Source: Asterella californica
Taxonomy: Eukaryota > Streptophyta > Marchantiopsida > Marchantiales > Aytoniaceae
Assembly (NCBI GenBank): GCA_036924285.1
Contig: JAYKYS010000001.1
Span: 2,888,501 to 2,952,500 of the forward strand
Direction of reading: 5' to 3'
Length of the DNA: 64,000 bases
The translations under genes were made by a program, and so were the position numbers. Position 1 is the first letter of the stretch; the number at the start of each line of letters is the position of its first letter. Shown here piece after piece: positions 32,590 through 44,063 of this stretch. The notes beneath the pieces are model-generated. The model was not told where the DNA came from, searched no databases, and was given only the letters and a program-made list of their open reading frames with translations.

Positions 32590-34764
32590 ATTGCTGAAAG
32601 CTGACTCCTTTCCTTAGTCTCTTCAATCACTGTGATAGACCATGTTCCTCTCGTTTCTTCTTCATGCTGCTTCTTCCTTTGACTCGAAGAAGTTTGCACC
32701 CTCCACTCATATTGCATATCCGGCAACTCCTCTTTTTCCATTAGTTCTTTCTCTTCTTTACATGATGATGCCATTGGATATTTCTCTAGATCTGATCTTG
32801 TCTCGAATGATCTTATTATCTATAACCGCAATCACAAATCACAATCGATCAGCACCAACTGAAACCCTCTGTCAACGTAGTTGCCAAAATAAGAAAATGA
32901 TCATCCTCGCACCATCTCTGTCGGCATTACATGACTAACTCGATGGTCAGATCACTCTAATCCAAATGAGGGTCGTGAGTGCAACCCACGTAGCTAGCAA
33001 TATAAAGAAATCACGACATCGCATGACTACACCATCTCTGTCAACGCTCAATACACCACTAGCCAGATGATCAAATCATCTTAGTCCAAATGAGGATCAT
33101 GAGTACAACCCACGTAGCTAATAGTATAATGAGAAAAATAAAATAAAAATTGAATAATTCTCACAAGAAGAAAAATAGTGAAAAACTCATAAGTGAGAAA
33201 GAAGAAAAAAGAGAAAAGGAAAGAAAATGTGAAGACGAGAAAGTAGAATAGAGAGGAGAAGGTATATATAAGAAGAGAGAGCGGGAGAGGAGGAGGAGGA
33301 GGACCGCAATTAGGGTAAGAGAACCGTAACTATGTGATGTGGACCGACAGATCGTCATCATCGCGACGGCTCACAGACGACCGTGTTGTGAGAGACGAGG
33401 AGATGGTGACCTGCAAGAGGCGAGCCACTGACAAGGTGACGATCGATCGATAACTCTCGACGGAGCACTACGTTGGGAGGTGACAATCCGTCAAATCTTT
33501 AATCTAACAGTTGTCTATTACATTTATCCTCCGGCAATGTCATCCACCGGCATGATGCCACAGCGACGATGCAATATTCATTGAAAAATCACCGTCAAAG
33601 ACTGCCACCATAGATAAACCATTCAGTTTTTGACAGTGTTAAGTGACGTCCGTCAATTTCTGTTCATATTTTTAGAACAAAAATACAAAATACAAAATAA
33701 CAAAATTCTTGAAATTACTGTAAGATTGACCAAAATTTTGATGAAATTACCATGGACAGTATTTCATCACGAAGTTCTAAAAAGATAGCGCTAGAAAGTG
33801 TTGGATAGTAATATCTTCTGAATTTCCTGACGTAACTCAGTAGCTCAGAAGTAACTCCCCTTGTTCTAACTCCCAAAATTACTTCCCGGAACCTGCAAAC
33901 AATCCTTAGCTCTTCGATACGAGTTCTCCTTCATAAAGCGTTCTCTCCAACCTCAAGATTTTCAGAATCTGTAAAACTCTTTAGGGGTCTGAGTCTCCTT
34001 CAAAGAATTCCCTCAGAATGTTACAACCCTAGAGAATTCATAACCTGCACACAATTCTTCCCTCGATCTGGTTCTCCACGAAGAATTCTCTCTTACAACT
34101 AGCCTGACTAGATAGAGCCTTCGAATATCTCCCTCCATGGAAATCTAAAATCTCAATATTGACTAACTTATTGCATCCTCTCTAGCTAAGGTGGGAGTTT
34201 CTCCTGAAATATCTCCTCACTATATACTCTTCAATTTTTTTCCTTCACTAAAAGGAGGTAGTTAAATCCACCCCCTCTTGGTCCAGTCCAGCAGTGGTTA
34301 TGTCCTCTTTATCATATAAGTGATTAATTATTCACTTCTCATGCATAATCCTCGACCCGTTGTCAGCCAGCAAGCTAGTTGGTTGGCTGCTCGGTAAAGA
34401 CCAACCTCTAACTTGTTGTTTCTCTTAATACCGCGATCCTGTCCGTCACAGTTGATGGACCCACCAGCTGGCTCACCTTCTCTCTAAAATGTCTACCAAT
34501 TGGGTAGTTTACGTCCACCGTGGTAGCTGCTATCCACATGGTAGCTGCTCACCCTGTGACTCTGTAACACAGCCCTTACGAGCCGTGTTAACCATCTGCC
34601 AATACCCCACAACGAGAAACAAAAACATAAGAAATCAATTGGAAGCAAAGGGCACCCAACACACTAATCTCTTTACATTGAAGTCTGACCTCTCGTTCGA
34701 GAGGGGTCAATCAGAGCACTGACCAAGAGGTCAAGTACAAAACAGATGCTACCGCAATTATCTT
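32590..34764 (+). repeat. Dispersed repeat R1, copy 2, and unassigned flank
   Basis: Two R1 core units lie about 122 bp apart (about 32939-33000 and 33061-33122), each with tccaaatgag and cccacgtagcta. They are followed by a purine-rich run at 33170-33300 and a short gaccgt/cgtcatc-rich region. From 33620 to 34764 the sequence is AT-rich, then mixed. I see nothing there that I can call. Confidence 0.45.
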
Positions 34765-35103
34765 TCAGTTATGTATTCTCTTTTCTTCTATCTGCAGACT
34801 AAACGTCTGTCTAGTCTGCTCTACTTCCTTGATACACTCCCCAAATTGACGCACGGACCCATCCATAGTTTCAACTACTGGCCTAGTATGCCCTGAACTG
34901 TTTGTCTTGCACTCCCCGGACATGTTTCTGTCTTGAGGACCAGCTTCCTCGAAATCATCAAAGTTGTCACTCATCAGCGAGCTGTCTGCTACGGAAGGGG
35001 GCGTCATTGAGGATCTACTGCCATAGAAAGACTCGATAATCTCGAAGCAGTCGACGTCGAATGATACAAGAAGACCCTTTGCCTTTCGGTCAATGCTTGA
35101 CAT
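34765..35103 (-). CDS. Hypothetical ORF (112 aa)
   Basis: It starts MSSIDRKAKGLLVSFDVDCF and is rich in Ser, Asp and Glu. I recognise no domain, and no neighbour supports it. It could be a decayed exon or chance, and I list it only because the frame is open and its composition looks protein-like. Confidence 0.2.
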   Translation of the reverse strand: MSSIDRKAKGLLVSFDVDCFEIIESFYGSRSSMTPPSVADSSLMSDNFDDFEEAGPQDRNMSGECKTNSSGHTRPVVETMDGSVRQFGECIKEVEQTRQTFSLQIEEKRIHN

Positions 35104-35867
35104 TATCCAAAAGAGCTAGTTTCTTGAACCTTTTTGCCACTCTCTGATCTTCTTGTATGTAACCTTGGAAGACACTGTCCCACTTGTTCTTGCATTGTCT
35201 CTCATTTGCCTATAATCCTTTGGCTCGCATTTTATATGCTATCCTGTCTCATCTCATAGTAGCGCTAAACATCTGCTCACGAGAGGACTGCTATCTCTCC
35301 CACTCATCTCTCTTCAACTCATATAACAGCCTGATACTCCATGTTTCCCACCTTTGACGTCCATTGCTCTCATTTCTCTCTCTCGGATCCGGTTTGAGTA
35401 GTAGAGTCTGGACCTATAATACCTTGAGTCGACTAAGGAGAAAGTGTAGTCGCAACGAACCCCTCGCTTCGTGTAAGAGCGAGAGGGAACGTTTCTCTCA
35501 AATTCATTGGGCTTGGATCTGGCAGTTGTGGATCATCGAGGCATGAGGATCTCGAGAAGTGTAGGTCCATAGATGCTCCCACTCACCTAAACCTCAAACA
35601 AATTTCACAAGCGGAAAATATCTACATTTAATCATTAACAGAAAATTCCCTAACATTGTCCCTACAAGAAAACAACATGAACTATTACGAGAATGCAGTG
35701 TATAATGAACTGTTAGCGACTGAGCACTCTGAACTTCCAGAAATCTGCAGCCCACGTGCTAGGAGTGATCTGAGCCCACTGTTAAAGTGGACCGAGCTGG
35801 AAACATCGCAGACTGCATCATAGCGACTGCACTTCAATACATACAAGACCTTCTACAGGAACACTAT
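35104..35867. other. No gene seen
   Basis: Mixed sequence without a frame or repeat that I can support. Confidence 0.4.
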
Positions 35868-36534
35868 GAACAAGTTCGTAAAAAGCATAACAGATATTGT
35901 TGAAACAGCGGGTAGTTCAGTAACAAATAGTGTAGTACCGTCATCAATCGAGAATGGATCAAGTGGCAGATTTTGTCAAGTGCTAAGGAGTTAGTTGACA
36001 ATTTTGTCAACATTACACAACCTGTCGAGCCAACGGGTAGTTCCGTGAGTGATAGTATGGTGACTGCTGCAACAGAGGCTAGGTCTCCTATTGAGAGTTT
36101 GTCAAGTGCTAAGGATTCTGTGGATAATATGGTTCAGAGCATTACAGATACTATTGACTCCGCAGGTAGCTCGATGACTGATAGTGCTGTCAAGGCTACA
36201 ACTGACAATGGATCAGCGGGAGAGGTTGTACTGAGAGTTCAAGAGAAATATCTTCAATCAATTTGAGGTCGACTCCTGCAGTCAGATAATAGTGATTAAT
36301 TTGATGGACTGAAGAGTGCGAATGTAGACTTAAGTGGGTTAAATGATTCTCAGGATGCAGCTACAAATTCAGTGAATAGTCTCGTGAAGTCCGTAAGCAG
36401 TGGCTTCGGCGCAGCTGAAGATGAAGTGAAGGGTACCTATGAAAACTTCAATGGATCTCTCCTACAGTTGTTGAAGCCCGCAACAGGGTCGGTGGAGAAG
36501 AATATTAATGAGTTCCGACACCCTCCAATTTAAT
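35868..36534 (+). pseudogene. Decayed Ser/Ala-rich repeat protein
   Basis: Successive frames encode related units of about 45 residues: SITDIVETAGSSVTNSVV, then LVDNFVNITQPVEPTGSSV, then SVDNMVQSITDTIDSAGSSM. They end with SLVKSVSSGFGAAEDEVKG and LLKPATGSVEKNINEFR. Frame breaks lie near 35975 and 36266. The amphipathic pattern is like late-embryogenesis-abundant proteins or the N-terminal part of some plastid rhodanese-like proteins, but I cannot decide. There is no intact ORF longer than 97 codons. Confidence 0.4.
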
Positions 36535-37623
36535 CATAGGATTCTACTCTTTAGCCAAGAACACGTTAATCGTAAATAGAGCACGTCCATTCACCACTAA
36601 ACAAAATCTCGCTTCACATATTATCCAGAAATCATCGACGCATACATGCAAACACTCAGTAATCTCGAAATCTCACATTCAAAGATGCATCTCGAAATCA
36701 CCCAAGCATCAAGCATTCAGTTCAAATGCAAAGAGGCAAGGTAACGATACCCTGAACTTCTGGGTCACGATACCTCAAATGCAAAGAGACAAGTTCATGG
36801 CTTCCCAAGCAGCTTCCTTATCGCCGAGCACGGGCTCAAAAGGTTGTCACTCTCTCAGTTTTGACCTCCAGCAGCTCGAGTCGATGCGCAAACAGGCTAC
36901 GGAACTGTCAAAACACTCACGAGTCTAATGCGAATTAGGAACCATTCAAGAAAGAGAAGAATCTCACGTGCACGATAGTCGATCGATATGGAAGACCCGT
37001 CTAGCATCCACACTCGGTACACGTAAACCCACCACCTTCAAGTGCTCGCGCTCAACACACACCCAAGTTTCTCACAGTGAGATAGCTGCCAATAGAACGG
37101 GTAACCTAATTGTTCGCTCCAACTCCGGGGAGCTACTGCTCATAGCGCGCCTTGCAAATCTTGACTTTCGACATTAGGTTCAATTCTGCCATCGCTAGGA
37201 GAGAAGTCTATTCGAGTTCAATGACTTTATGCTCCATAGCCTGTGAAAACACTCTATGCGCCAGGTAGGAAGCACTCTTCCACCTCGATGGTGCATGACT
37301 ATGTGTCACTGAAAAAGTCGTAAAAGGGTGCCTCACAAAGTCCCTTAATGCTGGAGCATAACCTTAGAAATATTTGCGTCCATATGATCAACAGATAACC
37401 AAAACGCTGGTGCTCAGGCAGCGGCTATTACCGCCCCTGGCATTTTCAATAAGCCGGATGTCTGAAAAGCCTGGTACGCATTGGCCCTAAGAAAGTTACG
37501 TAGTTGTGTATTATATACAGAAATGTCATATATACCTGCTAATGATGTGGGAGGATGTGGCTGGATTGTAGTAAAAGCATACACCCCACATTGTCCGAAA
37601 TAACAAGTACAGTAGGAAGAGGC
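36535..37623. other. No gene seen
   Basis: No coding frame or clear repeat. The line ctggtgctcaggcagcggctatt near 37400 is GC-richer than its surroundings. Confidence 0.4.
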
Positions 37624-37803
37624 CCTAACTGAGCTCTGATACTTTTTTTTGTTTGGTTTTTTTTTTGGCCTCTTTTCGCTGTGGGGCTTTCTGCAGCCGT
37701 GTGCTGCTGCCCTTGCACAGCATGAATCCCCCCGCCAGGAGGACTCGACCCCACGGCGCCCGGGCTACAGGCGGATGGGGTAGCCTAACTGAGCTCTGAT
37801 ACT
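37624..37803 (-). mobile_element. SINE with a perfect 20-bp target duplication
   Basis: The 20-bp direct repeats 37624-37643 and 37784-37803 (cctaactgag...tgatact) match exactly. Between them, on the - strand, are a GC-rich head with GGGTCGAGTCC (B-box-like, 10 of 11 to RGTTCRANNCC), a body rich in CAGC/CTGC and a tail of A runs (T runs at 37643-37672 on the + strand). The head is short, so it is probably 5'-truncated. A long exact duplication and an A-rich tail are marks of L1-type retroposition. Confidence 0.8.
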
Positions 37804-37982
37804 ACATGTTGTAGTTAACGGAACTTTGATCCTATTAAAAGGTGTAGCCTTGATTCTCACGAATGATGCTTCAGTTTCTCCAGTCGAGATTCTGCGGAGA
37901 GGTGCCTTGACCAGCGCAGCCGTTGGAAGTGTTCCGGATAGCACTGTCTATATACTAAAAACTTCCTCGGGTAATCGTGGAT

Positions 37983-38557
37983 TTACAACAACACATGAAG
38001 AGGGTTGGCCAGAACCGTTCCAGCCCTTGTTTTCTCATTCATATCCACATCTGCTGGTTTCATTCCCGGAAGAAGTGAAATTTCGAGGGAATGGAAAAGC
38101 CGAGCGAGAACGAGTTCGGAAGAACACGCCACACAATGAGTAGCCAACGGATGGAAAGACCACATCAAGCCGAGTTCGGAAGTAGACAAGCCCATGTTCA
38201 TGCCTGGACACTGCCTTCGACCGGATCCGAATGGCAGGAGTTCTAATTGTTGGCCTCTCACGTCGATAGAGTTACCCGAAAATCGTTCTGGCTTGAAGCT
38301 TAAATGGTCTTCCCAGTACTGTGGATCCGGATGTATGGCATAGACGTTTGCGAGCATTTAAGTGCCGGAACGATTTTTGGATATCCAGCGACAACACTGG
38401 GAGCAGTTGAGGCATGACTTATCAGCAAGGGGACCGGAGGACGAAGTCGCAAGGTCTCTTTGACCGCCATCTTGACGTAGTTGAGGTTGACATGGTCTGA
38501 CTCATCTATCAATCTTTCACGGCCCACAACATTATCCAGTTCCAGATGCTTTCAGGA
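37983..38557 (-). pseudogene. Cytochrome P450, C-terminal remnant
   Basis: On the - strand: LELDNVVGRERLIDES, the K-helix KETLRLRPPVPLL (ExxR), VYAIHPDPQYWEDHLSFKPERF (PERF), and the heme loop LLPFGSGRRQCPGMNMG with the axial Cys. It ends SLLPGMKPADVDMNEKTRAG. A frame change near 38350-38390 separates the K-helix from the PERF part. Another irregularity follows the heme loop, and nothing upstream of about 38557 continues the protein. The family is a plant microsomal mono-oxygenase, but the subfamily is not determined. It is the clearest host-gene trace in the window. Confidence 0.8.
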
Positions 38558-40110
38558 GAAATCCAGTATCGGGTTGACTTGCATAGGCCTTCGTCATGTG
38601 AACTGCCGTTTTATCCTAGCACGTTGTACACCAGAACAATGATGCAGTGATCGTATTGAACCCTAGTTTCTTCATGTCTTCCATTACTTGCACTTGGCAA
38701 TATCGTGTATTCTTGTGTAAACCTCTCTCATTCATTTGTAGACTTTAGAATGATATCGTGAGCTTCAACCTTGAAAGCTGATGGACTTCCAAAGTCATCT
38801 TCTTTTTCTTTCTTTATCTCCTTCTCCCGAAAGTCTTTGAATTTCCAAGGGTGTGTTAGAGTTCCCATTGTGTTATCAGCTAGTCCAGATGGTCAAGTAT
38901 TGCGATCACGGATGATTTCAGGACAGGACCACGTAGTTAGTTGGTCTGAATGGATACAACCAGTCTTGTACGCTTCGATGATGAAACAATAACACTAGAT
39001 AATATTGGTCTAAATGATCAGGTCATCCTAATCCAAATGAGGATCGTGAAGACAACCCCACGTAACCAATAATCATCTAATCAACCATCTAGTGCTCGAC
39101 TATACTATGATCAAATCTCAAGGAGAGACTCTAGATTGAGAAGAGAGGAAAACAAAGAAACTGGAGTGATGATAAGAATAGACACCCCACAAAATGATAG
39201 AATGAGCTCTCAAGAGGTCCATACTTTATACAAGGAGAGACTAAAAGTAATCAATGCATGAGAAAAAAGTCTCAAAAAAATATTCAATGCTAACACTAGG
39301 TCCTAATTGTGTTTCATGTGATTGGTTGAAACATTTTTAACTACCCTAGTACTAGACTAATAGGTATACATAAATATTTCCTAGAGCCTCCAATCCTCTT
39401 GTGTTGTAACTAAAATTCGGCAGAACAGTCGAAGCAATAGACTTCTCTCTTCTCTATTCGTTGCTAAATATACGAAAACAACCAAAAGTTGGCTCTGCCA
39501 CTCATGTCGACGTGTAGTTTGATGACACATGGTGACGGACCGTCGATGAATGAATCACCAGTAATTTTCAGGGTGGCGAGACTTGGTGATGGATCGTCAG
39601 CGGGTGGATCATCAGCGGTTATTGAGGTTTCGTGGATGAGACGACAGACCATCAGGGGTGGCCGGAGGTGGCGAGGATGGGTGGGGTGGCAGATCACCGG
39701 TGGTGGTGAAGATGGGGTTTGGTGGCTGGCCTCTGGCAGTTTTCAGAGTGACGAGGCTTGGTGACGGGTCTTCGGTGGTTGCCTCAGTGACGAAGATGGG
39801 ATGGCGAACCACCGGCAAGTAGATCACCGGTGGTGGCGAGGATGGATGAGGTGGAAGATGACCGATTGTGGCATGGGGTGAGAGTAGGATGGGATGACGG
39901 ATTGCTGATGGTGGTCGGAGGTGAGGTGACAGACCGCGGGCAGACTATAACACACGAATCACCGGAGGTGGCGAGAGTGGAATGAGGTGATGGACAGCCG
40001 ACGGATAGATCACTGACGGTTGCCGAGGTGGTGATGAAATTATGGTGGATCACCATGGATCTCAGCGAGAAGTGGTGGGGTGGTGGACCGCGAGGGATGA
40101 GCCAACAGAT
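38558..40110 (+). repeat. Dispersed repeat R1, copy 3, with minisatellite-like end
   Basis: The R1 core is at about 39008-39070. From about 39480 to 40110 the sequence is a degenerate array of GC-rich words (gatcaccggtggtgg, ggcgaggatgg, gaggtg, gacggatcg) with period about 30-60. Each copy of R1 here has such a GC-rich right half. I see no coding frame. Confidence 0.5.
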
Positions 40111-41199
40111 GCATCAAATCGGTGGACTTACGACAAAATTCTTCACATAGTGGTACCATTTCTATTCGTATTTTTCATTAAAAATAAAAATTATTTAATT
40201 ATTTAACATAAATAAAAGAAAAACGAAATTTCAAGATTTCATGGAATTTTGGAAATTTCGGGTGTATCCAACCGAGATTTTGGTTTGGTCAAAACTTGAC
40301 TTTCTAGTGAATTCTGATGGAGTTGATGTTTGTTTTGAGAAGGAGATATATTCAAAATACTCAGGGAGTTAGAAGGTTTTCAGAAACCCCTGAAGGAGTG
40401 GAACCGTGAGGATTTTCTTGAAGAAAGCTAGAAGGGTGTTGGGACGTCTGAAAATGACCAACAAGTCTTATCAAATCCTTTGGAGGAGTGAGTTGCAGGA
40501 GGTCTTTATCATTTATTCCTACTTACAAGTGTAATATGGAGAAGCGTTACAAGGAGGAGCGGACTGCCATTGAAGACAAAGCCTTACGGATCGAGAAGAT
40601 CAGGTTTCCGGTCATTACTATCAATATGCGCATAGAGTTGGAGAAGATGGGACTTCTTATATTGTTCATGCAGAACTGGGATATAAGAGAGGGCTTCTTA
40701 CGTTGTTGACGCAGAATTGGGATATACAAGAGCTATCAATGTGCCGACAGGTGATGCTTTACCATAACCCGGGTAGTGACGGCTCTAGATACTTGTCGAG
40801 TACGAGGATAGTCATACAAATGGACAGAAGAGGTATGGTCAGAAGTTTATAGCTTACCACCGTTGGAAGAAAGAAGTCGAGGGATAGCTACCTACATGCA
40901 GACGTCTCATTTGATTTCCGCAGAGGTAGTCACGAGAGCTAAGGCTTCCTCATGAAGTTTTCAGGAATTAAAAGGGCCAGGGACGTGGATTGATTTCTGT
41001 AAGCTAGCCATAGCACTGCTAGCGTCACAGCAACAGGAGTTTTCTGAAGGGTCACAAGTCGAGTGGCTCTGATGGGTTTGAGAGGAGTTTTCTAACCTTT
41101 CCTTCTCTCGAGTAAACTGGGAAGCCGTTGTCTTGTCGTGGACCGGCTCCTATTTGAAATTCAGACTTCGATGCTTGTCGCTCCAAAGACACTCATGAG
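40111..41199. other. Unassigned, with a weak LTR-ORF-like patch
   Basis: AT-rich at first. Near 40530-40710 a short frame (KRYKEERTAIEDKALRIEKIRFPVI, IELEKMGLLIL) loosely resembles the start of the LTR proteins (LEEMGLSFLLL). A near-duplicate of ggcttcttacgttgttgacgcag lies about 58 bp on. This is not enough to call a gene. Confidence 0.25.
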
Positions 41200-41690
41200 A
41201 AAGACAAGCTAGACCCTAGCTTACGGACTTTGGTATCATTTTGGATCTCCATTTTCATCGCATAGATGGATAGAGCTCGTTGTCAGCTTTCCATAAGCAC
41301 TTTGTCTACTTCCTTTGGACGCCTAGTGGAGAAGTTACAAGACTCGAAAGATGGAGAAAACAAGCTAGGCTTCAGCTTACGGGCTTTTGGCACAACTTCA
41401 GATCTTCGCTTTTATCGCATCAGTGGATAGAGCTCCTTGCCATCTTTTCATAAGCACTTTGTCTACTTCGTTTGGACACCTAGTGGAGAAGTTACAAGAC
41501 TCAAAAGATGGAGAAAACAAGCTAGGCCCCAGCTTACGGACTTTTGGCACAACTTCGGATCTTCACTTTCATCACATAGATAGGTAGAGCTCGTTGTCAA
41601 CTTTCCATGGGCATCTTGTCTACTTCATTTGGACACCTACTGGAGAAGTTATGCGATTCGAAAGAAGGGAAAATCAAGCTAGGCCTTAGT
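41200..41690 (+). repeat. Tandem repeat, about 157-bp unit, three copies
   Basis: Units marked by ccataagcactttgtctacttc begin near 41291, 41449 and 41605. Each also has ggagaagttacaagactc and aaacaagctaggc. Copies are about 90% alike by eye. Non-coding. Confidence 0.85.
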
Positions 41691-42760
41691 TTACTTGCTG
41701 ATTGGGTATTTGCAGCCCCAGGCATTATATTAAAGATGCAAGGGACCTGCTTCCTCATTATTGAAGAAACCTTGTACGTACAGAGACTGACGTAAGGGAG
41801 CAGCTTAAGGGGCCAGTTTGTTTCTACGACCTGTCGGTGGACGTTTTGGAGAATTGAGAAGTCCAATACATGTGCACAAGGTGTCATTGGGTTCAGATCT
41901 GTGCACGGCTATGTGTGGATTAAGACGGTTCTTGAAGAGACAGATCGGGGGATGTGTTCTGGGAGAAATTGAGACGCAGGAAGAGGATTTTGGAAGTTTC
42001 ATCAGGCAGTTTAGGAGTTCTGAATGAAATTGGTTCGCAGGGAAGCGCTTGCGTCAAGTTTTTCATCGTCTGCGGTCTGAAGTTGGGTTATTCTTCGCGA
42101 TCGGTGAGCCAAGCTCATCGTTCTTGGTGCCTATGCGACTAGGGAGTCTTCATCTACGCATAGAGGAAGACAGTACGTGGATTGGATTGTTGGTTTGGGT
42201 GAGATGAGCGAGTTTGAGCCGCAGGGAGTCCATTTACTTCAGTTTTTTGCTACCTGCGACCAAATTTCTTGCGTGGTTTTGCAAAGGGAACTCCAACCAA
42301 CTTGTTTGGTGTCTCGTTGGGTTCATGGTAGCTAGATCTACCTGCCAGAGAGGACAGATATCAGATCAAGCGATTCGTTTGAGCGGTGTGTGTGAAGGTT
42401 CGGTCATCTGCGATCGAAAACCGATGATATCTCGACTGTCGAGAGTTGGATCTGAAAGTTTCTTGTGCCAACAAAGTCAGAGAAGGAGACCCTATTGACA
42501 TCTGAAGACTGTTTGGCGAAAGGAGAAAGTTCTCAGATACGTTTTTTTTGATTTCTTCGCTACTGGTTTTGCTCTTTTGAGCTCATTAGAGATCTACTTG
42601 GCTATATACAGCTTGTGGTAGCTAGCTTTGACTAAGAGCTTGTACATGGATGTGGTTTGGACTTGGGTTTCAATCGTGTGATACTGGTGCAGCTCTTTTT
42701 GTTAGCAAAGAGAAGTTTCTCTTGTTTTGAGTTACGCATCGGTGGTTTTGGGTCAGGGTT
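41691..42760. other. No gene seen
   Basis: Mixed sequence. No frame or family that I can support. Confidence 0.4.
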
Positions 42761-43438
42761 GTGATTCAGGGGTTTGTTTTAAGGGTTTTGAAGCAGGTTA
42801 CAGACCGCTCAGGTCTGTTTCTCAATTTTGTGCTCTTAGAAGAAAGATCCGGCAGTGTACATACATTTAGAGTTGGAATATATTGCAGCACTCGTTTTCG
42901 TGATTGTTTTCTCTATCTTGTCTCTGTTCAGCACACAGCATCTCCACAGCCAGGAACCTCGCGTTTTCTTGGACAACCTTCACGTAATATCGGACACGAT
43001 ACCGTTATGACAGCCGCCATTTGGAAACAGGTTGACATGTTACACACAAATCATGAGGTTTGTTGCTTAGCAACATTTGTGCATCATCTATATGAGCATA
43101 AGGAAGAATGGAGACCAGTGCCGATGAAGTTTCAGACAAGTCCATTCGTGATGAGACGCCAAGAAGTATCACCTACAACTATGGTGACACGTGTGCGAGC
43201 TAAAGACAAAGAAGGAACTACAGTGAGAGGTTCATGATCCCAAGCTACCACGGAGGTACCTACGATTATCCATCTGCTGGTTTCAGAGATCCGGAAGTTA
43301 CAACGGAGATTACAAGAGGAAATCTACCCCGTGGTGCAACTGCTTAATAAGATGGTAGAGTCGGAAATAATCTTACGGTCAAGAAGTCTAGTGGAAGCCG
43401 TTAAGATTATGCAAGGACGTGTGAAGAGTGCAAAATAG
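42761..43438 (+). pseudogene. Possible LTR-ORF relative, broken by TGA
   Basis: One frame runs from about 42761 to TAG at 43436-43438, with a single TGA at 43235-43237. After the TGA it reads LQEEIYPVVQLLNKMVESEIILR. This lines up by eye with the start of the coiled-coil part of the LTR proteins (E: EEVVVPVLQLLEDNKEDYEK; D: QEVVAPLLYSLEGNRGTYEE). Upstream parts (TAAIWKQVDMLHTNHEVCC) are unknown to me. It would be a further, divergent member of the family. Element D lies 57 bp downstream. Confidence 0.35.
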
Positions 43439-43799
43439 AATGTAAGGGTCCCCAGCCAATATGGACAATGCCCCAAGCTAGACAAGGAGACTAGTGTGAA
43501 GCCTTGGTTTTTCGTTTTTTGTTAATTAATTGATTAGTTGTAAAGTAAATAAGAAGAATAGATGATAGAAGATAAACAATATGAGTAGAATAGTGTTAAT
43601 TAGAAGTTTAGAGAAAGAATCTCAGTTCTGGAGGAATTTATCGAATCTATGGAGACACTGAAAGATGATTTTCTCATAAATGAATTCCTCGGGCGAAGGC
43701 CTTTCTAACGGTATGTTGTGCGAGGCAATCGGGGACCGAACGACGAAGTTACAGTCGACGGAAGAATGTCAGTCGTCAAGAGGAAAACCCTAACTTCGG

Positions 43800-43830
43800 C
43801 ACGTGCAGGAAAGCCTATCGCGGGATATAA
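43800..43830 (+). promoter_or_regulatory. G-box and TATA of 5' LTR D
   Basis: ACTTCGGCACGTGC (CACGTG at 43800-43805) is followed by GATATAAGC (43824-43832). The order and spacing match LTRs E and F. G-boxes bind plant bZIP and bHLH factors, so light, ABA or stress control is possible but not shown. Confidence 0.6.
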
Positions 43831-44063
43831 GCAAGGTAACAAGTTGTTTACTTTACTCTTTTACTATTCCCAGAGCGAGCGATAGCAGGGCGCAGAGAGC
43901 CGCATTTACCGAACGCCGAAGTACGTCAGTTACGGGCGAGGAAGCCAATTCGCGAGTGAACGGCGAGGAAGCCAATTTGCGAGGAAGTACGTCAGTTACG
44001 GGCGAGGAAGAGATTATAGCGAGGAATCCGTTTGTAGCGAAGATCGTTGCAGTGATCCTAGGG

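Noticed and set aside
36968..37177. Short frame of 69 codons
   Set aside because: No motif, no neighbour and no repeat; chance is sufficient.
41200..41690. CRISPR-like array
   Set aside because: Units are directly adjacent, about 157 bp, with no unique spacers, in plant-type DNA.
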